Part shown: piece by piece, positions 8,171 through 16,324 of the stretch | Layout: the number at the start of each line of letters is the position of its first letter | Numbering within the stretch: position 1 is the stretch's first letter | Assembly (NCBI GenBank): GCA_030621785.1 | Contig: JAUXGZ010000004.1 | Span: 1-51,060 of the forward strand | DNA length: 51,060 nucleotides | DNA from: Gammaproteobacteria bacterium | GTDB lineage: Bacteria; Pseudomonadota; Gammaproteobacteria; DSM-19610 | Direction: 5' to 3' | The notes under the pieces: model-generated | What the model was told of the DNA's origin: nothing | The model's input: the letters and a program-made list of their open reading frames with translations, nothing else | The model's database searches: none | Position numbers and translations under genes: made by a program

Positions 8171-9949
8171 TTGGGCATAGAATCGACACCAACTTTACAC
8201 AATTTGCCGTTTCGTCCCGCTGACTTCACCAGTCTTGCTGAAGCGCTGGACTACGCGGCGCAGGGTGACACGGGCGCAAACTTCTACACTGGTAGGGGCG
8301 AGTTGTACGAGGTTCTCCCTTACGCAAAATTGCGCAAGGAATCTATCGCGCTGGCACGCAAGTTGCGGGGTATGGGTTTGCAGAAGGGCGACCGGGTTGC
8401 CCTGGTAGCTGAAACCACGCCGCACTTCCTGCGCTTCTTTTTCGCCTGTCAGTATGCGGGGCTGGTCCCTGTTTCACTGCCGGCATCCGTGAACCTTGGC
8501 GGGCACACTGTGTACGTAACCCAGTTACGTGGATTGCTGGAGTGCAGCCAGGCAGCCGTTGCCATGGCGCCGACCGGTTACCTGCCTTTCCTCACCGAGG
8601 CGGGTGAGGGGCTTGGGCTCAAATTGATCGGTGACCCGGAAATATTCGATGCTTTGCCGGAGCCGGAGATTGAATTCGATCCGATTCAGCCGGAAGACAT
8701 TGCTTACATCCAGTACACCTCGGGAAGTACACGTTTCCCGCGTGGCGTGATGATCGAGCAGCGTGCTGTCATGAGCAACCTGGCCGGAATTATTCGCCAT
8801 GGTGTCAAGATGGGTTCCGGCGACCGCTGTTGCTCCTGGTTGCCCTTCTACCATGATATGGGCCTGGTCGGGCTGGTTCTGGTTCCCGTTGCGTCGCAGG
8901 TTTCGGTGGATTACCTCGATACTCGTGAGTTTGCCATGCGTCCGCGTCAGTGGTTGAACCTGATGACCAAGACGAAGGCAACGATTTCTTTCGGCCCTCC
9001 CTTTGGTTACGAGCTGTGTACGCGCAGGTTGCGGCCGGGTGAGGCATCCAAATACGATCTGAGTAACTGGCGCGTTGCCGGTGTTGGCGCGGAAATGATT
9101 CGTTCCGAGACCTTGACTCGTTTTGCCAAGGCACTGGAGCCGGCCGGTTTTGATGCAAAGGCCTTCCTGGCATGCTACGGCATGGCCGAGTGTTCACTGG
9201 CGATCAGTTTTGCGCCGCTGTTCGAAGGTCACTCCACCGACTGTGTCGACGGGGATCACCATTCCGATCACCAGGAAGCATTGCCGATTCATCTGTCGGA
9301 GAATCCCGGTCGTGCACGCTGTTTTGTGGAGTGCGGTCAGCCGCTGCCGGAATACGAGGTTGAAATTCGCAACGATGATGGCAAGGTATTGCCGGATCGT
9401 CAGAGCGGCGGTATTTATGTGCGTGGCCCGAGCGTCATGGCAGGATACTTCAATGCGCCTGAAGAGACGGCCGCTGCACTTTCCGATGATGGTTGGCTCA
9501 ATACCGGTGATATTGGCTACCGGGTCGATGGCAGTCTGATCATTACCGGGCGTAAAAAGGATCTTATTATCATCAATGGCCGTAACATCTGGCCACAGGA
9601 TCTGGAGTATCTGGCGGAGCATCAGTCGGAAGTGCGTATGGGTGATGCGCTGGCGTTCTCCGTGCCGAATCCGGGTGATGGCGAAGAGATTTGCATCCTG
9701 GTTGTACAGTGCCGCGAGACGGACCCGAATAAACGCGCAAACCTGATTACCCGTTTGAACAAACTGGTGCACCTGGAGCTTGGCATCGATGTCTATGTGG
9801 AGCTCGTGCCCCTGCATACGTTGCCACGTACTTCATCGGGCAAGTTGTCGCGTTCCAAGGCGCGCCAGAATTTCATAGAATCGCATGATTTGACGGGGCT
9901 TGTTACCGAGATGTCCGACCAGCTTCAGCTCCGGCGGAGTGCGGTATAG
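8171..9949 (+). CDS. Fatty acyl-AMP ligase / acyl-ACP synthetase (ANL superfamily)
   Basis: Adenylate-forming enzyme of about 592 residues that activates a fatty acid with ATP and passes it to an acyl carrier protein or CoA. Visible motifs are the ATP loop YTSGSTRFPRG, the WLPFYHDMGLVG helix typical of fatty acyl-AMP ligases, the YGMAE motif, GWLNTGDIGY, the hinge GRKKDLIIINGRNIWPQDLE and the C-terminal lysine in PRTSSGKLSR. Family features favour transfer to an ACP. Caulobacter ceramide synthesis needs such an acyl-ACP synthetase, so it may feed the bCerS-like enzyme. The frame opens at a TTG at 8129. I prefer TTG 8171 because AGGGA lies 7 bases before it; no ATG is available. A strong terminator follows. 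Confidence 0.88.
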   Translation: MGIESTPTLHNLPFRPADFTSLAEALDYAAQGDTGANFYTGRGELYEVLPYAKLRKESIALARKLRGMGLQKGDRVALVAETTPHFLRFFFACQYAGLVPVSLPASVNLGGHTVYVTQLRGLLECSQAAVAMAPTGYLPFLTEAGEGLGLKLIGDPEIFDALPEPEIEFDPIQPEDIAYIQYTSGSTRFPRGVMIEQRAVMSNLAGIIRHGVKMGSGDRCCSWLPFYHDMGLVGLVLVPVASQVSVDYLDTREFAMRPRQWLNLMTKTKATISFGPPFGYELCTRRLRPGEASKYDLSNWRVAGVGAEMIRSETLTRFAKALEPAGFDAKAFLACYGMAECSLAISFAPLFEGHSTDCVDGDHHSDHQEALPIHLSENPGRARCFVECGQPLPEYEVEIRNDDGKVLPDRQSGGIYVRGPSVMAGYFNAPEETAAALSDDGWLNTGDIGYRVDGSLIITGRKKDLIIINGRNIWPQDLEYLAEHQSEVRMGDALAFSVPNPGDGEEICILVVQCRETDPNKRANLITRLNKLVHLELGIDVYVELVPLHTLPRTSSGKLSRSKARQNFIESHDLTGLVTEMSDQLQLRRSAV

Positions 9950-9972
9950 TTGCCTGCAACATCTTGAAACAA

Positions 9973-9999
9973 ATAACCGGCCGAGGCCGGTTATTTTTT
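9973..9999 (+). terminator. Rho-independent terminator after the acyl-AMP ligase gene
   Basis: ATAACCGGC and GCCGGTTAT arms form a 9-base stem with a small loop, followed directly by a run of six T residues (9994-9999). It lies 24 bases after the ligase stop and separates that gene from the CerR-like gene, which therefore probably has its own promoter. Confidence 0.9.
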
Positions 10000-10048
10000 G
10001 CTCGACGGTTCTCACAGGTCACGCCGGCTAACATACGTTCCCGTTAAT

Positions 10049-10990
10049 ATGTCTGACCAGGTTGCAGTTACCGGTGCCACGGGATTTATCGGCCGGGTTG
10101 TTTGTCGCGCCCTGAAGGCCGATGGCTGGCGGGTGCGCGCATTGGCGCGTTCTGTGGCGGGAAGTCGGTTGCTGGAACCGGTGGTCGATGAGTGTATTCA
10201 GGGGCACCTGGAAGATGCCGACTCGCTGAACGCACTGGTCGATGGTTCCCATGCGGTTATTCACTGCGCAGGAACCGTCCGCGGTGTAACTCAGCAGCAT
10301 TTCGAGCGCGTAAACGTTAGCGGTACCGAGCAACTGGTTACCGTGCTCTCATCCCTGCAGTCACCACCAAAATTGCTGGCACTGTCGTCGCTTGCTGCGC
10401 GCGAACCGGCGTTGTCTTTTTATGCGGCCAGTAAACGAAAGGCTGAAAAGGTGCTGGAACAGCGCGCATCCCGACTGGACTGGGTTGCGTTGCGCCCGCC
10501 GGCAGTCTATGGACCCGGTGACCGGGAACTGCTGCCACTGTTTCGTCTCATGGCGAGGGGCGTAGCGCCGGTGCCCGGTCGCAGGGATGCGCGTTTTTCA
10601 ATGATCTATGTTGAAGACATTGCCCGACTGATCATTGCATGGTTGCGACAGGATACTGTGGCAAGCGGCGTGTACAGTATCCATGATGGTTATTCGGGTG
10701 GCTATGCATGGGATGACGTAGCGGCTGCTGTAGCCGGGATTTGTCAACACCCGGTACGCCTGTTGCCGGTACCCCTGGCTCTGCTATGGTTGCCGGCACA
10801 TCTGAATCGTCTTGCTGGTCGGGTGGCCAACTACATGCCCATGCTGACCCCCGGGAAGCTGCGCGAATTGCGCCACCCGGACTGGGTGTGTGACAACCGG
10901 GAGATTGCAGCGGTTCTGGACTGGCAACCGCAGGTGCAACTGCAGGAAGGGCTGCGTCGTACCCCCGGCTGGTGTCCGTTGCTGGATTAG
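10049..10990 (+). CDS. NAD(P)-dependent epimerase/reductase, CerR-like
   Basis: Extended short-chain dehydrogenase of 313 residues with TGATGFIG (8-15), a NADP-compatible ALARS strand end, SSLAA, and the catalytic YAASK (Y125, K129), followed by RPPAVYGPGD. It is not a standard sugar epimerase: the C-terminal substrate domain lacks the usual nucleotide-sugar motifs and is hydrophobic (LLPVPLALLWLPAHL). In Caulobacter a gene annotated this way, CerR, reduces the keto group of 3-keto-ceramide. With the bCerS-like and acyl-AMP ligase genes next door, the same role is plausible here. The frame opens at 9998, but ATG 10049 begins the Rossmann strand. It ends 4 bases from the convergent glcD-like gene. 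Hopanoid- or terpenoid-linked SDRs are alternatives. Confidence 0.75.
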   Translation: MSDQVAVTGATGFIGRVVCRALKADGWRVRALARSVAGSRLLEPVVDECIQGHLEDADSLNALVDGSHAVIHCAGTVRGVTQQHFERVNVSGTEQLVTVLSSLQSPPKLLALSSLAAREPALSFYAASKRKAEKVLEQRASRLDWVALRPPAVYGPGDRELLPLFRLMARGVAPVPGRRDARFSMIYVEDIARLIIAWLRQDTVASGVYSIHDGYSGGYAWDDVAAAVAGICQHPVRLLPVPLALLWLPAHLNRLAGRVANYMPMLTPGKLRELRHPDWVCDNREIAAVLDWQPQVQLQEGLRRTPGWCPLLD

Positions 10991-10994
10991 CGGA

Positions 10995-12419
10995 TTATGC
11001 GCCATCCATCGGTGGCAGGGTTTTGCCCGGATTCAGGATGCCGGCGGGGTCAAATTGTCGCTTGATGGCCCGCATCAGGTCCAGGCTGACCGGGTCGAGC
11101 TCGCGGGCAACCCAGTCCCGCTTGACCAGGCCGACGCCGTGTTCACCGGAAATGGTTCCATCCATGTCGAGCACGGTGGCGAAGACTTCTTCCAGGCAGG
11201 CGTCGACGTTTGCTTTCTGCTGCGGATCCTGTGGGTCGTAGAGCAGATTAACGTGCAGGTTACCGTTGCCTGCGTGGCCGAAATTCACAATGCGGATCGC
11301 ATATTTTTCGGAGAGCTGCTCGAGCCGGGCGACCAGTCCCGGCATCCGGGAGACCGGGACCACCACATCTTCGTTTATCTTTTTGGGCGCCACCCGGCGC
11401 AATGCCGGTGACAGCGACTTGCGCAGGTTCCAGAGTTCGTCTACTTCCCGTGCCGATTGTGCGACCCGAATATCGAGCAGACCCTTGTTGTTTGCGGCTA
11501 TGCAGACCTGTTCTGCCATCTGGTCCAGCTGGCTCTCCATGCCATCGACTTCAATCATGAGCACTGCACCGGCGCCTTCCGGGATATCGGCGGGTGTCTC
11601 TGTGCGAACCATGGCCAGCGCAGCACCGTCCATGAATTCCAGTGCGCAAGGTGTGACGGGCTGGGCCATGATATTGGCTACTGCCTGCGCGGCGTTGTGC
11701 ATGTCTGTGTAGAGAGCCCGCATGGTGCGTTTTGCCGGTTGCAGGGGGACCAGTTTCAGTGTGGCTTCTGTGATGATGGCCAGTGTGCCTTCGGAGCCGA
11801 TCAGCAGGCGAGTCAAATCGTAGCCCACCACGCCCTTGGTCGTACGCGTGCCGGTACGGATAGTGCGGCCGTCCCCGGTTACGGCTTTCAGTGCCAGCGT
11901 GTACTCCCTTGGAGTTCCGTATTTGACCGCCCGGGGTCCGGCAGAATTGTAGGCCAGATTTCCGCCTATGGTGCAGATGGCCGAGCTGGTTGGATCGGGG
12001 GGCCAGAAAAACCCCTGTTCGGCAGCGGCTTGCTGGACTGCCTGATTGGATGTGCCGGGTTGCACCACCATCAGGCGATTATCCCGGTCAATTTCCAGAA
12101 TGTGGTCCATGCGCTGCAGTGAAAGAATCACGGAATGCTCGTCGATGGGCACCGTTGCTCCGGTTGTGCCGGTGCCCTGACCGCGTGCGATGACCGGGAT
12201 CCGGTGCTGATTGCAGAGCTGGATAACGGAGCACACCGCCTGGTGGGATTCGGGTAACGCCACCGCCACCGGCTGGCCCTGCAGCGTGCTGTTGTCGTAG
12301 CCGTAGGAATGGCAGTCGGCCGGGTCGGTTAACAGCCCCTGTTCGCCGAGTACAGGTCGAAGTGATTGTATCAGTCGGGACAGTGACTCCTGGTCAGTCG
12401 TGTTCGGGGAGCGGGTCAA
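10995..12419 (-). CDS. FAD-linked 2-hydroxyacid dehydrogenase, GlcD/D-lactate dehydrogenase type
   Basis: 474-residue flavoenzyme of the VAO/PCMH family, oxidising a 2-hydroxy acid such as glycolate or D-lactate and passing electrons to quinone or a partner. The N-terminal FAD-binding domain shows ARGQGTGTTGATVP and PPDPTSSAICTIGGNLAYNS, then LIGSEGTLAIIT. The C-terminal FAD-oxidase domain ends in NFGHAGNGNLHVN, SGEHGVG and KRQFDPAGILNPGK. All are standard. The start is TTG 12419, overlapping the dolP stop codon (TTGA), which implies translational coupling to dolP. No glcE/glcF partners are present, so a single-subunit D-lactate or 2-hydroxyglutarate dehydrogenase role is as likely as glycolate oxidase. 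Confidence 0.85.
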   Translation of the reverse strand: MTRSPNTTDQESLSRLIQSLRPVLGEQGLLTDPADCHSYGYDNSTLQGQPVAVALPESHQAVCSVIQLCNQHRIPVIARGQGTGTTGATVPIDEHSVILSLQRMDHILEIDRDNRLMVVQPGTSNQAVQQAAAEQGFFWPPDPTSSAICTIGGNLAYNSAGPRAVKYGTPREYTLALKAVTGDGRTIRTGTRTTKGVVGYDLTRLLIGSEGTLAIITEATLKLVPLQPAKRTMRALYTDMHNAAQAVANIMAQPVTPCALEFMDGAALAMVRTETPADIPEGAGAVLMIEVDGMESQLDQMAEQVCIAANNKGLLDIRVAQSAREVDELWNLRKSLSPALRRVAPKKINEDVVVPVSRMPGLVARLEQLSEKYAIRIVNFGHAGNGNLHVNLLYDPQDPQQKANVDACLEEVFATVLDMDGTISGEHGVGLVKRDWVARELDPVSLDLMRAIKRQFDPAGILNPGKTLPPMDGA

Positions 12420-12988
12420 TCCAGGTACTCGAACACTTTTACCACACGTTGCACGCCGCCGACCTGTTGCACCTGCTTTACGACCGCGTCGGCTTCCTCG
12501 CGCTTGAGCAGACCCATGAGATAGACGGTACCGTTTTCGGTGACCACTTTAACGCGGCTGGCGTCGATGCCAATCAGCGCGGCCTTGACCTTGCTGGTAA
12601 TCAGCGAATCACTCGAGCGGGCCACGAAGGCGCTGGGCGCAGCGATCTCGATTTCATTGTGTACACGGCGGACTTTTTCCACGTGGCGAGCCACTTCTCC
12701 GGCCTTCTCGCGCAATTGTTCAGTGGGTGTTTCACCGGTGAGCAGTACAACGCCGTTGAAACTGGTGACATTGACGTGTGCCTTGGCAACCAGTTCCTCA
12801 TTTTTTCCGAGTGCGGACGAGATCTTGAGCTTGATGGACTGGTCATCCACTATGGTACCGCCGGTGCGGCGGTCGTTGATAACGGCTGCGGCTCCGACGG
12901 CTGCGCCGCCGACAACCAGCGCTACACAACCACCAAGGTTGAGTGACGTAATGCTTATGGCAAAAATGATCAGCCAGCGGTGGATCAT
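12416..12988 (-). CDS. dolP: Outer-membrane BON-domain lipoprotein DolP (YraP)
   Basis: 190-residue lipoprotein with a signal sequence ending in the lipobox LGGC, then a short glycine/alanine-rich stretch and two BON domains. These run roughly from residues 50 to 120 (with TSFNGVVLLTGETPT) and 130 to 190 (with VVTENGTVYLMGLLKREEAD). In E. coli DolP binds anionic lipid at the division site and supports outer-membrane integrity. The order lpoA-yraN-dolP is the conserved one. ATG 12988 was chosen over the frame opening at 13024 because AGGAG lies 10 bases upstream and the lipobox is then about 20 residues in. It overlaps the TTG start of the flavin dehydrogenase by two bases. Confidence 0.9.
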   Translation of the reverse strand: MIHRWLIIFAISITSLNLGGCVALVVGGAAVGAAAVINDRRTGGTIVDDQSIKLKISSALGKNEELVAKAHVNVTSFNGVVLLTGETPTEQLREKAGEVARHVEKVRRVHNEIEIAAPSAFVARSSDSLITSKVKAALIGIDASRVKVVTENGTVYLMGLLKREEADAVVKQVQQVGGVQRVVKVFEYLD

Positions 12989-13004
12989 TCGGACTTTCTC
13001 CTGT

Positions 13005-13364
13005 TTAGTTCGGCCGGAAGGCATCTTTCAACCATTCAATCTGCAGTGCACCCGGTTCACCTTCGATCGCAATCACATCGAAACGTATAGCCTGTTCCGA
13101 TGCCTGATGCCGGCTCAGAAAATAACGTGCACAGTGTATGATTCGTCGGCACTTTGTCGGTGTAACGGATCCTGCGGCGCCCCCGTACCGGTTGTGCCGA
13201 CGGTATCGTACCTCAATGAATACCAGGCTGTCCCGGTCCTGCATAACCAGGTCGATTTCGCCGCGTCGGCAGTGAAAGTTTCTGCATAGTAGCCGGAGCC
13301 CGCGTCGCTCGAGAAACGTACAGGCCAGTGACTCAGCGTGGTTGCCCGTTTCCCTGTGGTTCAT
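13005..13364 (-). CDS. yraN: UPF0102 family protein YraN
   Basis: 119-residue protein with the nuclease-like YraN/UPF0102 core: GNHAESLACTFLERRG, LLCRNFHCRRGEIDLV (acidic residue before the conserved DLV) and VFIEVRYR. The family has a restriction endonuclease-like fold; its substrate is not known. A good Shine-Dalgarno (GGAGGG) precedes ATG 13364, which lies inside the end of lpoA (32-base overlap). The gene is followed 16 bases later by dolP. The position between lpoA and dolP is conserved in gammaproteobacteria. Confidence 0.92.
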   Translation of the reverse strand: MNHRETGNHAESLACTFLERRGLRLLCRNFHCRRGEIDLVMQDRDSLVFIEVRYRRHNRYGGAAGSVTPTKCRRIIHCARYFLSRHQASEQAIRFDVIAIEGEPGALQIEWLKDAFRPN

Positions 13365-15327
13365 ATTGTCCCTCCATGGACGAGTCTGGTTCCATTACGG
13401 TCATTTCCCGGGCTTCGCTTTCGGTTACCGGCATAACGTAGTGGCTGTCTTCCAGCAGAACCGGTATGCCTTTCCTGAAACGTGCCCACTTCAGGCGGCG
13501 GTGCAGATGTCGGTGCGAGTCCATGCTCAGGGCGCCGGTCGCGCCCGTGAAAGAACCGGGTCCCGGGTTTTCCAGAACCTCGAGCCAGGGGAGTACGCGA
13601 TAGGCATCGATGCCCAGTGCAAACAGTCGTGGATGGCGTTTGCTGCGGGCCGGCCACAGGGTGTTCAACTGCTTGCGTAGTTCGGCCCAGGTGTTTTTCC
13701 GGTCGAGGATCCAGGGGATGTCACAGAACTGTATGCCATCCATGTCCTTGTCCAGTTTCGCATTCCATTTCCCCGTGAACACGTGCGACGTACTGTATAC
13801 CGGTAGATCACCTGCTCCGTGGAAGCGTAATTGTGGCTGGATAAGTCGTGCCTGGCGGGGGAAGGCCAGCAGGAAAACGGCGCTGGCGTCCTGGCGTCGG
13901 CGCGGCTGAAACTCCAGGCTTTCACCAAACAGTCGCTCCACGGCCCGGCGGCGCTGCACGCTGCCGGTGAGGTTCAGGCTGTTCTTGATTGACGTGCCGA
14001 AATCCGCGCTGCCGGGGGCGTAGTTGCCGGTTGCCACGATCTCGCCACCCAGCTCGGTGTAGTGAATTCGGAAGGCTTCCAGTACGCGTTGACCCCAGGA
14101 GTTCTCCGGTACCATTGCCACGATCTTGAAGTGGTCGTCGGCCAGAATACGTTCTGCCGCTTGCCTGGCATCGTCTTCCGGTGCCAGGCCGAACTGGTAT
14201 AGCGTGCCGGCTTCCGCGGCGTCTGCTTCCCCGACTGCGGAATCAGCGTTGGTACCGATCTGGTTCAGTGCCAGTACCGGGATAGTCAGGGGGCCGGAGT
14301 CGGCCAGTTGCTGAATCTTGTCCTTGAGCAACGGGCCAATGATGATTTCTGCACCGTCCAGCACGGCCTGCTGGTAGAGCAACGCTACCGGCTGGTCCCC
14401 CGAGGTATCGTAGAAACGGATCTCGGGGCGGGCCTGGCCGTGGTAGCGGGCGGCCAGGATCCCGTCGCGTATCGACCCGGCAATGGTGGCGGTGCGGCCT
14501 GAAAACGGCAGCAGAACCGCAATTCGGTCTGGCGGTGGACCGATCCGGGCCGCCTGGTTCAGCATTACCGGCAGCAGTGCCTGTTCGGCAGGGTGATGCG
14601 GATAGCGGTAGCGCCAGTCTTCGAGGCTGCGGGACCATTCCTGCTGGTCGCCGGCGGCCTGGCGTGTGAGAAAAACCAGTTCCATCCAGCCGCTGAGTGA
14701 GTCGGGTGGCGGGCTGGTACGCAGCTGTATCAGGGCCTGGTCCGACAGGATGGATAGCTGTTCCCAGATGGCCAGCTGATTGGCTCTCTTTTCTTCCGGG
14801 TCTCTTAGCCGGCTGTCCAGCTTGATGAACTGGCGAGCGGCTTCCAGCGGGTTACCGGCCATGGCATAGGCGCGTGCCTGTAGCCGATAGTATTGTTGCC
14901 CGCCATCCGGGAGTGTGTCCGGGTTGTGGATTTGCCGGAGCAGCCCAAGAGCCTTGTCCTCGTTATTGCGGGCCAGGGCGAGTTCGGTTTCCAGCAGCTG
15001 GTACTGTGCCTTGCGCGCTGCGCTCAGACGGTTGCTGTCGAATGTTTTCAGTACGCTGTCGAGCTGGTCCCACAATGCCCCCTGTGCCAGATACTGCGCG
15101 GCACTCAGGCGCAGATCCGCCGCAGATTCGGTTGATGCAGTCCGGGATTTGTCGAGGTAGAGTTGCGCGGCGCCGGTAAAATCTCCCCGAGCAGCATATT
15201 GCCGGGCTTCCTCGGCCAGCCCTGCGTCGACAGGCGACGTTTTTTGCGGCGCCACGCCGGTACAGGCGGTCAGCATCAGCAGGTTTGCGAGCAGAATCAG
15301 GAAAAAGAGTGGCTGAGTTGGGTGCAC
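13333..15327 (-). CDS. lpoA: Penicillin-binding protein activator LpoA
   Basis: Outer-membrane lipoprotein that activates the bifunctional peptidoglycan synthase PBP1A. After a hydrophobic segment and lipobox LTAC come TPR-like helices for about 230 residues (EEARQYAARGDFTGAAQLYL, QYYRLQARAYAMAGNP). A periplasmic-binding-protein-like domain follows with IAVLLPFSGRTATIAGSIRDG and IIGPLLKDKIQQLA. The length (about 664 residues) fits. The start is unsettled: the frame opens at TTG 15402, but GTG 15327 gives a normal signal peptide length, and a TACAAT minus-10-like element lies between the two (15364-15369, minus strand). Divergent from rsmI and followed by yraN and dolP, as in E. coli. Confidence 0.88.
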   Translation of the reverse strand: MHPTQPLFFLILLANLLMLTACTGVAPQKTSPVDAGLAEEARQYAARGDFTGAAQLYLDKSRTASTESAADLRLSAAQYLAQGALWDQLDSVLKTFDSNRLSAARKAQYQLLETELALARNNEDKALGLLRQIHNPDTLPDGGQQYYRLQARAYAMAGNPLEAARQFIKLDSRLRDPEEKRANQLAIWEQLSILSDQALIQLRTSPPPDSLSGWMELVFLTRQAAGDQQEWSRSLEDWRYRYPHHPAEQALLPVMLNQAARIGPPPDRIAVLLPFSGRTATIAGSIRDGILAARYHGQARPEIRFYDTSGDQPVALLYQQAVLDGAEIIIGPLLKDKIQQLADSGPLTIPVLALNQIGTNADSAVGEADAAEAGTLYQFGLAPEDDARQAAERILADDHFKIVAMVPENSWGQRVLEAFRIHYTELGGEIVATGNYAPGSADFGTSIKNSLNLTGSVQRRRAVERLFGESLEFQPRRRQDASAVFLLAFPRQARLIQPQLRFHGAGDLPVYSTSHVFTGKWNAKLDKDMDGIQFCDIPWILDRKNTWAELRKQLNTLWPARSKRHPRLFALGIDAYRVLPWLEVLENPGPGSFTGATGALSMDSHRHLHRRLKWARFRKGIPVLLEDSHYVMPVTESEAREMTVMEPDSSMEGQYEPQGNGQPR

Positions 15328-15439
15328 GGTAGTCCGGAATGTATTTTTTCTGAGTTGCGGGTATTGTAATCGCCTGTGGCTGTGGATGTATATGTAAATC
15401 AACAGGACGTTATGGTGTTCTGCAGGCGGCGAAATTCAG

Positions 15440-16324
15440 GTGATTGATGACAACAAAGTACGGTCGGGATGCCTCTATGTGGTGGCCACACCGATCGGCA
15501 ATCTGGCTGATCTTGGCGGGCGCGCCATCGGCATACTTGCGAACGTGGACCGAATTGTTGCCGAAGACACTCGCCACAGCGGCAAGTTGTTGCAACACTA
15601 CGCGATCCAGACCCCCATGAATTCCCTGCATGAGCATAATGAGCGCACGGTGGCACCGGCACTCGTGGAGCAGATGCAGGCGGGTTTGTCCGTTGCCCTG
15701 ATTTCCGACGCCGGTACGCCGTTGATCAGTGATCCCGGATTCAACCTGGTACGTCTGGCACGTGAGTCCGGAGTGCCGGTTGTGCCGGTGCCGGGGCCCA
15801 GTGCCGTTATCTGTGCGTTGTCGGCATCGGGCCTGCCCACGGACCGGTTCGTGTTTGAGGGTTTTTTGCCGGCCAGACCCACGGCCCGCCGGGCACGACT
15901 GGAATGGCTGCAGCAGGAGCCCCGCACGCTGGTGTTCTATGAGACCGGTCATCGCATTGTCGAGTCTTTTGCGGATATGGCGACGATTTTGGGTGCCCAA
16001 CGCCCGGCGGTGCTGGCGCGCGAATTAACCAAACAGTTTGAGACTATTCTGGATGGCTCGCTGGGCGAGCTGGCCACCGTCGTACAGCAGGATTCCAATC
16101 AGCAGAAAGGTGAAATGGTAGTGCTGGTGCATGGTGTCGGCCGTGAGCGCGGTGATGTGATCAGTCCGGAAGATGAGCAGGTGCTGAAAACGCTGCTGCA
16201 GGAACTGCCCGTCCGGCAGGCGGCCAAGCTGACCGCCCGGATCACCGGTGGTAATCGCCGGCAGCTGTACGATCGGGCGCTGGCGCTACGTAACGCCATT
16301 CATCCTAAGGGTGATCGAATGTAG
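15440..16324 (+). CDS. rsmI: 16S rRNA 2'-O-ribose C1402 methyltransferase
   Basis: SAM-dependent tetrapyrrole-methylase fold enzyme (294 residues) that methylates the 2'-OH of C1402 in the ribosomal decoding centre. Motifs in order: LYVVATPIGNLADL, VAEDTRHSGKLL, LISDAGTPLISDPG, PVPGPSA, and FEGFLPA. The C-terminal part carries VRQAAKLTARITGGNRRQLY. GTG 15440 is the start in frame with no closer ATG. Its 3' end overlaps queG, on the other strand, by 20 bases. Confidence 0.95.
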   Translation: MIDDNKVRSGCLYVVATPIGNLADLGGRAIGILANVDRIVAEDTRHSGKLLQHYAIQTPMNSLHEHNERTVAPALVEQMQAGLSVALISDAGTPLISDPGFNLVRLARESGVPVVPVPGPSAVICALSASGLPTDRFVFEGFLPARPTARRARLEWLQQEPRTLVFYETGHRIVESFADMATILGAQRPAVLARELTKQFETILDGSLGELATVVQQDSNQQKGEMVVLVHGVGRERGDVISPEDEQVLKTLLQELPVRQAAKLTARITGGNRRQLYDRALALRNAIHPKGDRM

